5,670 nt of DNA from Acidobacteriota bacterium (GTDB lineage Bacteria; Acidobacteriota; Vicinamibacteria; Marinacidobacterales; SMYC01), in NCBI GenBank assembly GCA_030598165.1, contig JAUVQL010000075.1:1-5670 (forward strand), read 5' to 3'. Position numbers and translations under genes: made by a program. The first letter of the stretch is position 1; each line of letters begins with the position of its first letter. Below the pieces are notes generated by a model. It was given only the letters and a program-made list of their open reading frames with translations. It did not search any database and was not told the DNA's origin. This document shows, piece after piece, positions 1 to 5,104 of this stretch.

Positions 1-1
1 A

Positions 2-478
2 ACCGCCTTTGACAGAGACATCGTAATCGCAGTGACTCCCTCGGCGATGAAACGGCAAAGTCAACCTATCGTTCGAGATCTCTATGTCAAAGGGAGCCCC
101 GCCGCCTTGTTCGATGGAGATTTCGAGTCGAGTTGGACGGCAAATCGTTCCATGGCCACCATCCAAATTCAATTTGAGAGAGATAGAGATGTGTCTGGAA
201 TTCGAGTTCATTACGGTAGAGCTCCCCGAATACCTGTGACGGCGTTGGAAATAGAATCAGCGGACGAGCAAGGTCAGTGGGGGAGGGAATGGAAGAGCCC
301 TAGTGGTTGGCCATCCCTTGCTGATTTGGTGCTCAGTCTCATTGAGAACCCGAGCGACGGAAAACAGACTCTTACATTCGAGCCCATTCGCAATCGTTCG
401 CTCAGAATCAAGCTGCATGGGTACGATGGCAACGCCCCTCAGATGACCGAGATAGAGATCTTAGCTCCGGCTTCTTGA
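2..478 (+). CDS. C-terminal part of a protein ending in an F5/8 type C (discoidin)-like domain, 5' truncated
   Basis: The frame is open from the first bases of the window to TGA at 476-478, so this is most likely the end of a longer gene; GTG at 32 and ATG at 47 are possible internal starts without a convincing ribosome binding site. The visible part, about 158 residues, looks like a galactose-binding/discoidin beta-sandwich: an ALFDGDFESSW segment (the family's DGD..S.W signature), a beta strand IQIQFERDRDVSGIRVHYG, and a C-terminal RIKLHGYDGNAPQMTEIEI strand pair. Such domains bind carbohydrates or surfaces and often sit at the C-terminus of secreted or membrane proteins, including some large glycosyltransferase-like membrane proteins. 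The parent protein cannot be identified because the N-terminal part is outside the window. The domain call is by motif pattern only and is moderately sure; that the frame is coding is more certain. Confidence 0.65.
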   Translation, partial: TAFDRDIVIAVTPSAMKRQSQPIVRDLYVKGSPAALFDGDFESSWTANRSMATIQIQFERDRDVSGIRVHYGRAPRIPVTALEIESADEQGQWGREWKSPSGWPSLADLVLSLIENPSDGKQTLTFEPIRNRSLRIKLHGYDGNAPQMTEIEILAPAS

Positions 479-496
479 GTTCTAGAGTTTTTTCAA

Positions 497-580
497 CGCA
501 AAGTCGCGGAGGCGCAAAGTCGCCAAGAAGAAGCCGCAAATGAACGCAACTAGGAAGAATTTAACCCAAAGGCGCAAAAC
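497..580. repeat. Short CGCAAAG-type intergenic repeats between convergent genes
   Basis: In the 187-bp gap between two convergent genes, the 11-mer CGCAAAGTCGC occurs at 497-507 and again, identical, at 513-523, a 16-nt period. A degenerate third copy (GGCGCAAAAC) is at 571-580. Similar degenerate GCAAAG-rich tracts occur between genes in several environmental bacterial phyla. No hairpin followed by a convincing T-run was seen for either converging gene. A T6 run at 488-493 just after the upstream gene lacks a strong stem. No gene is visible in this gap. Confidence 0.5.
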
Positions 581-665
581 AGGTTGTGACACAATATCTT
601 CGTGCTGAGATGTGTGGTGAGTGTTTATTCGTAGACTTCTAAGCCGGTTCTCTGAGCAAGGATGG

Positions 666-1730
666 TCAACGCCTAATCACAGTGATTTCCTTGATCTGTT
701 TTTGGATCTCCTCCTTTTTGCCGGCTTTTTCGAGCGCTTCCCAAAGCCTGGCGATGGTTTCCGCATCAACGAGTCCCGGGGGGGAACCGTTGTCAGATGT
801 GGAAAGGCCTTGGGCCTCGCGAAATGACTCGACGGCCTCGATTACATCTCGCGAATACAAAAAAGAGCCGGGAGTACGTTCTAGTGCCTCTAGATCGGTG
901 CGGTAGTAGCCTAGAGCGTGGAGAATCAACTTGAGTTGCCAAACGTCTCGCCCGACGAACTGCTGCAAAGAACGAAAACCAAGAGTTTCAGAAACGCGAT
1001 TGTAAATCCGCCTGAGCTCATCCACTGGTTCGGGATGTTCACATACGTTGATGTTAACCGTGATCTTGTCCGGTCGGCGGGCACGATCCGGAGTAGGGTC
1101 GGCAACGATTACTGCCGCCGACTGGAGCCTTCCTTTTCGTGCATCTCCGCCTTCGGCTTGGCCTTCTGAAAGGGCCTCGATCAGACGATCAGCGAGATAT
1201 CGGTGGCTTCCTTCCGTCTGTCTGAAAGACCGAGCTACAGCGTCGAGTACTTGCGGACCCACAAGGAGGTTTCCTTGGATGACGAAGTTGGGGCCGGAGC
1301 GCTGTCCGGCCCATGGATTTGTTTTGTCTCCAGTATGCTGGGCACCGCCTCCTTTGAGTCCGATGACTCCAACTTGCCGGAATGCTCGGTCGTCGTCCAT
1401 CGATAGGGCTTTTTTCAATGCCTCTTCGGCGGTCGAGCCCTTTTCGAGCATGTCCAAGAGCTCTTCACCGTACTCCGTTCTCGTGCGTGCTTGGGTTGCC
1501 ACCGCGCCGATTCCAGCTCTAACCCAAGGAACACCATTGCCCACACAGGCGTTGCGTGTCGTGACCGCAACACCGACTTCTCCCGTAGATGGGTCGACGG
1601 CTGCAATTGAGAAGGTATGGAAGGTAAGAGGGGCCACCCATTCAGCCGGCTCTTGGGCCAAAGCTGATGTCGCGACGAGCAGAGCCAAAAACAGTTGTCC
1701 CAGTGGTGGTGATGAACGCTGGAATCCCAT
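666..1730 (-). CDS. Secreted DUF1028 (Ntn-hydrolase-like) protein with C-terminal peptidoglycan-binding-like domain
   Basis: The 354-residue product starts with a signal peptide: a hydrophobic core LFLALLVATSALA and a likely cleavage after ALA near residue 25. From about residue 35 to 240 it matches DUF1028: HTFSIAAVDPSTGEVGVAV, then VPWVRAGIGAVATQA, then a conserved NFVIQGNLLVG segment. DUF1028 proteins have an Ntn-hydrolase-like fold, but their substrate is generally unknown. Residues about 255-335 (VWQLKLILHALGYY ... VIEAVESFREAQGL ... LVDAETIARLW) look like a peptidoglycan-binding helical domain, which suggests action at the cell wall or in the periplasm. The end is Lys/Glu-rich. The ATG at 1730-1728 is preferred over the in-frame ATG at 1736, because GGAG (1741-1738) sits about 7 nt before the former and only 1 nt before the latter. 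The gene starts about 21 bp after the rfbC-like stop on the same strand, so the two are probably co-transcribed. The catalytic role is not established. Confidence 0.9.
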   Translation of the reverse strand: MGFQRSSPPLGQLFLALLVATSALAQEPAEWVAPLTFHTFSIAAVDPSTGEVGVAVTTRNACVGNGVPWVRAGIGAVATQARTRTEYGEELLDMLEKGSTAEEALKKALSMDDDRAFRQVGVIGLKGGGAQHTGDKTNPWAGQRSGPNFVIQGNLLVGPQVLDAVARSFRQTEGSHRYLADRLIEALSEGQAEGGDARKGRLQSAAVIVADPTPDRARRPDKITVNINVCEHPEPVDELRRIYNRVSETLGFRSLQQFVGRDVWQLKLILHALGYYRTDLEALERTPGSFLYSRDVIEAVESFREAQGLSTSDNGSPPGLVDAETIARLWEALEKAGKKEEIQKQIKEITVIRR

Positions 1731-1751
1731 ATTCATTCTCCGTAGATTTGA

Positions 1752-2300
1752 TTAGATATTGTTCTTTTTCTTCCACGACTCGAGCAAGGGTAATTCGAGG
1801 TCCTTCGGAGACACAACTGGTGGGCGAACAGGCCAAGCTATGTTCAACTCCGGATCACTGTAAACGATGCCTTCCTCGTGAGTTTTGGAATAAACGTTGG
1901 TGCATTTATAGAAGACTCGACTTTCATTCTCGAGAGCTTGGAAACCGTGGGCGAATCCTTCGGGAACGAAGAGTGCATGAGCTTTTTTCTCTGAAAGCTC
2001 CACAGAGACCCATTTGCCAAATGTCGGCGATCCCGGCCTCAGATCGACCACAACGTCATAAATCGCACCGCGCACGCATGTCACCAGTTTCCCTTGTGCG
2101 AATGGCTCGATTTGAAAATGAAGTCCCCTGACAACGCCGCGGTGGCTAACCGAGAAATTATCTTGGAGGAACACGGGTGGGAGCCCTAGGTCTTCAAAAG
2201 CGCTGCTTTTGAAGAATTCCGAGAACCACCCCCGATCATCGGTAAAGACCGTTGCCTCGAGGAGGAGAACTCCGTCCAAGGAAGTCGAGCGTTGTTTCAT
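1752..2300 (-). CDS. rfbC: dTDP-4-dehydrorhamnose 3,5-epimerase
   Basis: The 182-residue product, of normal length for RmlC/RfbC, catalyses double epimerisation of dTDP-4-keto-6-deoxyglucose in cytosolic dTDP-L-rhamnose synthesis for surface polysaccharide. Family marks in order: FTDDRGWFSEFF (residues 19-30), the QDNFS strand (46-50), RGLHFQ with the presumed catalytic base His61, the cupin strand VRGAIYDVVVDLR (76-88), PEGFAHGF (113-120), and a YKCTNVY segment (131-137) holding the tyrosine expected to act as the acid. The ATG at 2300-2298 has GGAG at 2309-2306, 5 nt upstream. The other rhamnose genes (rfbA, rfbB, rfbD) are not in the window, so this copy stands apart from a full cluster unless they lie beyond it. 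It leads a two-gene unit with the DUF1028 gene. Confidence 0.95.
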   Translation of the reverse strand: MKQRSTSLDGVLLLEATVFTDDRGWFSEFFKSSAFEDLGLPPVFLQDNFSVSHRGVVRGLHFQIEPFAQGKLVTCVRGAIYDVVVDLRPGSPTFGKWVSVELSEKKAHALFVPEGFAHGFQALENESRVFYKCTNVYSKTHEEGIVYSDPELNIAWPVRPPVVSPKDLELPLLESWKKKNNI

Positions 2301-2342
2301 CAGTGCTCCAGTGGAAGCAGTTTTTTATATCAGTGCGCCAGT
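2299..2342. repeat. Two near-identical 14-nt direct repeats upstream of rfbC
   Basis: The 14-mer ATCAGTGCTCCAGT (2299-2312) recurs as ATCAGTGCGCCAGT (2329-2342) with one mismatch and a start-to-start distance of 30 nt, close to three helical turns. The first copy covers the rfbC ribosome binding site and touches its start codon. The second falls within the spacer of a weak minus-strand promoter candidate (TTGATC at 2350-2345, TATAAA at 2329-2324, 15-nt spacer). This placement would suit a repressor site, but a chance or duplicated origin is possible. Confidence 0.4.
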
Positions 2343-2378
2343 TGGATCAAGGTGTTTTTGCATTTCCCAACCTATAGT

Positions 2379-2406
2379 TTGTAGATATGAGGGATTATTC
2401 TATACT
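2379..2406 (+). promoter_or_regulatory. Candidate sigma-70-like promoter for the CBS-nicotinamidase-oxidoreductase genes
   Basis: TTGTAG (2379-2384) and TATACT (2401-2406) are separated by 16 nt in the otherwise gene-free divergent region. The -10 matches the consensus at five of six positions. Transcription would start near 2413 and leave a leader of about 93 nt before the CBS gene. This is a pattern match only, and the sigma preferences of this organism are unknown. Confidence 0.4.
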
Positions 2407-2505
2407 GATATCGGTTTGGAAACAGAGGGCAGCAGTTTGCTTTCGCTGCAGACTCGATTACGACAGCAGCCACTTTCTCTCCAAGACGGAATTAGGAGCG
2501 GTCTC

Positions 2506-2994
2506 ATGAAAAAACTCACTGCAAAAGACGTCATGAATAAAGATGTCATCGTGGCCCAAGAAGATATGACCGTACAGGAGCTGGCTAACCTGTTGACAAC
2601 AAACATGATAACTGGCGTGCCCGTGGTCAACGAGGGAGGAAGACTCGTAGGCGTAGTCTCCGAAACCGACATCGTGCGGTCGAGCGCAAGCCGCGGAAGG
2701 ACCGCAGCAGTTAGAGAACAGAAGGAATCGAGCTACTACCTTCGAGGCTGGGAAGACCAGATCGACGAATCAGAGCTTCGTGAATTTCACGTCGAAGAGG
2801 ATGATGGGCTACTTGTCAGAGACATCATGACTCCATTGATTTTCAAGGTCTCGGAAGAAGCCAGTATTGCCGAAATGGCGGACACGATGATCGGTGGCCG
2901 TATCCATCGTCTCATCGTAACAGAACAGGATATTGTCGTAGGGATCGTCACGACTCTCGATATGCTAAAGGCCATCCGAAGTCACGCCAGTTGA
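2506..2994 (+). CDS. Two-CBS-domain protein
   Basis: The 162-residue soluble protein is a tandem CBS pair (Bateman module) with no attached enzyme. The first CBS repeat is about residues 4-60 (TAKDVMNKDVIVAQEDMTV ... GVPVVNEGGRLVGVVSETDI). The second is about 102-158 (LVRDIMTPLIFKVSEEASI ... IHRLIVTEQDIVVGIVTTLDM). An acidic linker of about 40 residues containing SSYYLRGWEDQI separates them. CBS pairs bind adenine nucleotides (AMP, ATP, NAD-related or SAM) and regulate partners; the ligand here cannot be read from sequence. The ATG at 2506 is chosen over the longer open frame beginning at 2209 because AGGAG (2494-2498) lies 7 nt before it and the upstream extension overlaps rfbC and lacks family similarity. 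It precedes nicotinamidase by 66 bp on the same strand, so sensing of an adenylate or NAD-linked ligand is an attractive but unproven idea. Confidence 0.93.
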   Translation: MKKLTAKDVMNKDVIVAQEDMTVQELANLLTTNMITGVPVVNEGGRLVGVVSETDIVRSSASRGRTAAVREQKESSYYLRGWEDQIDESELREFHVEEDDGLLVRDIMTPLIFKVSEEASIAEMADTMIGGRIHRLIVTEQDIVVGIVTTLDMLKAIRSHAS

Positions 2995-3060
2995 GTCCGG
3001 TAGGATTCGCCACGAGTTCTGTCGGGTACATCCTCGAAATCACGAGTATTGAGGCTGGAA

Positions 3061-3678
3061 GTGGACAGCAAAGCGGCACTCATCGTCGTCGACGTGCAAA
3101 ACGACTTCTGCCCGGGAGGGTCTCTCGCCGTTAAGGAAGGTGATGAGGTCGTGCCGGTGCTCAATGAGTACATACGAAGATTCTCCGAACGTGGCCTTAG
3201 AATTTACGCTACTCGCGACCGGCATCCCGAGATGACAAAACACTTCAAACAGTATGGTGGTCTCTGGCCTCCGCATTGTGTGTCTGGAAGCCTCGGTGCG
3301 GAGTTTCATCCAGACCTGAAGCTTCCTGAGACTGCTATCATCATGTCGAAAGGTATGCATCCTGACGAGGATGCTTATTCTGCGTTCGACGCTTACGACG
3401 CGATGGGAAATACACTATATGCATCTCTTCGTAGCAACGGAATTAGAAGTCTGTACGTCGGTGGATTGACAACCGAATACTGTGTCAAGGAGACCGTTCT
3501 CGGCGCGATCCTCAAGGAATTCCAAACAGTTTTCTTGGAAGATGCAGTGAGGGGTGTAGAAGCCCGGCCGGGAGACTCTTCTCGTGCTATCGGTGAGATG
3601 GTTCGTAGCGGTGCTAGAAAAGTGACATTGGCAGAGATCGAAAACGAACTGGCGCTTCACTGCTCAGTCAAGGAGTAA
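3061..3678 (+). CDS. pncA: Nicotinamidase (isochorismatase-fold amidohydrolase)
   Basis: The protein hydrolyses nicotinamide to nicotinate and ammonia in cytosolic NAD salvage. At 205 residues it has the usual length. All catalytic elements are visible, numbered from the GTG start: Asp11 in IVVDVQNDF, Lys97 in IMSKG and the nucleophile Cys141 in TTEYCVKET. Metal ligands are probably Asp53, His55 and His61 in TRDRHPEMTKH, plus His72 in WPPHC. GTG at 3061 is preferred because GAGG (3051-3054) lies 6 nt before it. The in-frame TTG at 3049 would add four residues but has a poorer site. The stop TAA (3676-3678) directly follows the AGGAG ribosome binding site of the next gene, which starts 5 nt later, so the two are translationally linked. 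Its pairing with a thiol/selenol oxidoreductase is unusual and may reflect a shared redox-cofactor theme. Confidence 0.93.
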   Translation: MDSKAALIVVDVQNDFCPGGSLAVKEGDEVVPVLNEYIRRFSERGLRIYATRDRHPEMTKHFKQYGGLWPPHCVSGSLGAEFHPDLKLPETAIIMSKGMHPDEDAYSAFDAYDAMGNTLYASLRSNGIRSLYVGGLTTEYCVKETVLGAILKEFQTVFLEDAVRGVEARPGDSSRAIGEMVRSGARKVTLAEIENELALHCSVKE

Positions 3679-3683
3679 GCCCG

Positions 3684-4376
3684 ATGGCGATACTATCCGA
3701 GTCCAACCAAAGGCAGCTACGCGAAGTGTTGGAAAAAGGACTGACCCACGATGTCAAGTTGATCTTTTACACGAAGAAAGACAGCGCCATCATTGTTCCA
3801 GGTAGAGACTGTGCAACCTGTGAGGATACGGGAAAGCTACTCAGCGAGATCAGCGCCCTTTCCGATAAAGTCGAGCTGGACCTTCATGATTTCTATGAAG
3901 AATCCGAAAAAGCTGCGGAGCTCAAAATATATCGCATTCCTGCGGTAGTCTTCGAAGGAAATGCTCGTGGGAAGGTGAGGTTTTTTGGGATACCGGCGGG
4001 ACTCGAGTTTCCTGCTTTCATTGACGACTTATTCGATGTTTCGAGAGGGGCGACGTCGCTCTCTGAAGACAGTCGGGAATCGCTGGGTACGCTCAAGAAA
4101 GACGTACACATCCAGGTTTTTACAACACCCATGTGACCACATTGTCCCGGCGTGGCCAGGTTGGCCCACCAGATGGCAGTCGAAAACGCCCGGATTACCG
4201 CGGATGTCATTGAAATACAAGAATTTCCAGACCTCGCCCGGCGATACGCCGTTTCTGGAGTGCCCAAAATCATTGTGAACGATCAAATCGAGTTGGTGGG
4301 AGCTCAGCCCGAGTCAGCGCTATTGTCGGCGGTGCTCCAAGCTGGAGATGACGGTGCGCCGCACACATCCGGCTAA
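3684..4376 (+). CDS. Selenocysteine-containing protein disulfide oxidoreductase (PDO, tandem thioredoxin folds)
   Basis: The gene encodes 230 residues if TGA at 4134-4136 is read as selenocysteine (residue 151); archaeal PDO proteins are of about this length. The N-terminal thioredoxin fold has CATC at residues 43-46 and a cis-Pro at IP86. The linker carries the family-typical RFFGIPAGLEF and DDLFDVSR segments. The C-terminal fold begins with HIQVFTTPM, then Sec-P-H-C (151-154), where the family has TPTCPYCP, and continues through ARLAHQMAVENARITADVIE, EFPDLA and cis-Pro194 in SGVPKIIVN. All residues after the TGA are in the same frame with no other stop until TAA at 4374-4376. ATG at 3684 has AGGAG (3671-3675) 8 nt upstream. 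PDO proteins reduce, oxidise or isomerise disulfides in the cytosol. Replacing the attacking cysteine by Sec should raise nucleophilicity. A conventional caller would report a 150-residue protein ending at 4136 and perhaps a separate 74-residue ORF starting at GTG 4152; both are artefacts. A plain nonsense mutation is the alternative but is less likely. Confidence 0.87.
4134..4169 (+). promoter_or_regulatory. UGA selenocysteine codon with candidate bacterial SECIS hairpin (oxidoreductase gene)
   Basis: After TGA-C (4134-4137), a hairpin forms from GTGGCCA (4152-4158), loop GGT (4159-4161) and TGGCCCAC (4162-4169), with one bulged C on the 3' arm, giving 7 base pairs. The loop opens with two guanines and starts 23 nt after the UGA. 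Known bacterial SECIS elements are hairpins inside the coding region just downstream of UGA, with a guanine among the first loop bases. The E. coli fdhF element also shows GGU in its loop. If the top A-U pair opens, the loop reads AGGUU. The structure was found by eye and not folded by program. Confidence 0.7.
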
Positions 4377-4529
4377 CACTGCGGAATTTTTGTAGAGGTC
4401 CACACCGGCCAGGCCTGTGTTAAACTATTAGTCAAGTAACCGCACAATCCAAGCAGGGAAGAGAACATTTGAGTTCTGCCGCTCAGACTGTGCTGATCCG
4501 TAGGCCATGGAGTCCGGAGGTGGGTTTCG

Positions 4530-4961
4530 ATGTCCGATAGACGAAAAATAGACCGTTTGAGCCCTCTCGTCGTACGTACGGAGTTCCCCGGCAAAGAAGG
4601 CGGGCAAAACTACGGCTACCTGACGAATCTCAGTGAAGAAGGGGCATTCTTGGCGACCGAAGCAGGCGTGAAGGTGGGGGATTGCCTCGAGCTACATTTC
4701 GTCTTGCCATGGGGACTAGGTGAGCACGACGCTCTTGCTACTGTTATCTGGCGAACGAATGACATCAAGCACGATTCTGGAGAAATACCCGCTGGTGTCG
4801 GTCTCAGTTTTTCAGAGATTGACGACCCTGTCCGGGATGGTATTCGTCGCTACCAGCACAAGTTCTTCGAGATACTCGCTCGTATCGAAAAGCAAGGAGT
4901 CAATGCTGTGCTCTCGACTTTGGCCGAAGAAGGATCGGGCGGCTCGGAAACGGTACACTGA
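4530..4961 (+). CDS. PilZ domain protein, probable c-di-GMP receptor
   Basis: The 143-residue protein has both c-di-GMP-binding signatures of PilZ domains: RRxxxR at residues 4-9 (RRKIDR), followed by NxSxxG at 33-38 (NLSEEG). The following strands (AFLATEAGVKVGDCLELHF, LATVIWRT, PAGVGLSF) match the PilZ barrel, in the form common as stand-alone paralogues in myxobacteria (TIGR02266-like). The tail from about residue 105 is helical and may be for oligomerisation or partner binding. Binding of cyclic di-GMP is predicted from intact motifs; the output (motility, polysaccharide, adhesion) is unknown. ATG at 4530 has GGAGG (4516-4520) 9 nt upstream. It lies 153 bp after the oxidoreductase gene, a gap holding a weak extended -10 (TGTTAAACT, 4418-4426) and no visible gene, so it may have its own promoter. 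Confidence 0.92.
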   Translation: MSDRRKIDRLSPLVVRTEFPGKEGGQNYGYLTNLSEEGAFLATEAGVKVGDCLELHFVLPWGLGEHDALATVIWRTNDIKHDSGEIPAGVGLSFSEIDDPVRDGIRRYQHKFFEILARIEKQGVNAVLSTLAEEGSGGSETVH

Positions 4962-5104
4962 ACCATTGCGTCTAGGCATCGGCTGATCTTTCGGCTCCCC
5001 GTCTTTTTACCACCCACCAATAACTTCGTCGCGATCCATCCTGCATTAGAGTCTCGGTCACGGTCCAGATTGGCTATCATACGTCTGGAGAGTCGACGAC
5101 AGTC

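Noticed and set aside
1048..1755. Long plus-strand open frame of 235 codons opposite the DUF1028 gene
   Set aside because: The translation is rich in Ser, Arg and Pro without recognisable motifs, and the minus strand encodes a clear protein family; it is an antisense shadow.
2209..2505. Longer N-terminus for the CBS protein beginning at 2209
   Set aside because: It overlaps rfbC on the other strand, shows no domain similarity, and a strong AGGAG site marks ATG 2506.
4134..4136. TGA as a true stop or nonsense mutation making the disulfide oxidoreductase a pseudogene or two genes
   Set aside because: The downstream part is in the same frame, has intact family motifs and no other stop, the TGA is exactly at a catalytic Cys, and the next gene-like start (GTG 4152) would begin inside the active-site helix with no proper start signal.
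4401..4420. Possible terminator hairpin after the oxidoreductase gene (ACAC ... GTGT around CCGGCCAGGCC)
   Set aside because: The stem is short and interrupted, and no T-run follows it.
4962..5104. Terminator or promoter between the PilZ and redoxin genes
   Set aside because: A T5 run at 5004-5008 lacks a convincing preceding stem, and TATCAT at 5075-5080 lacks a -35 partner at suitable spacing.
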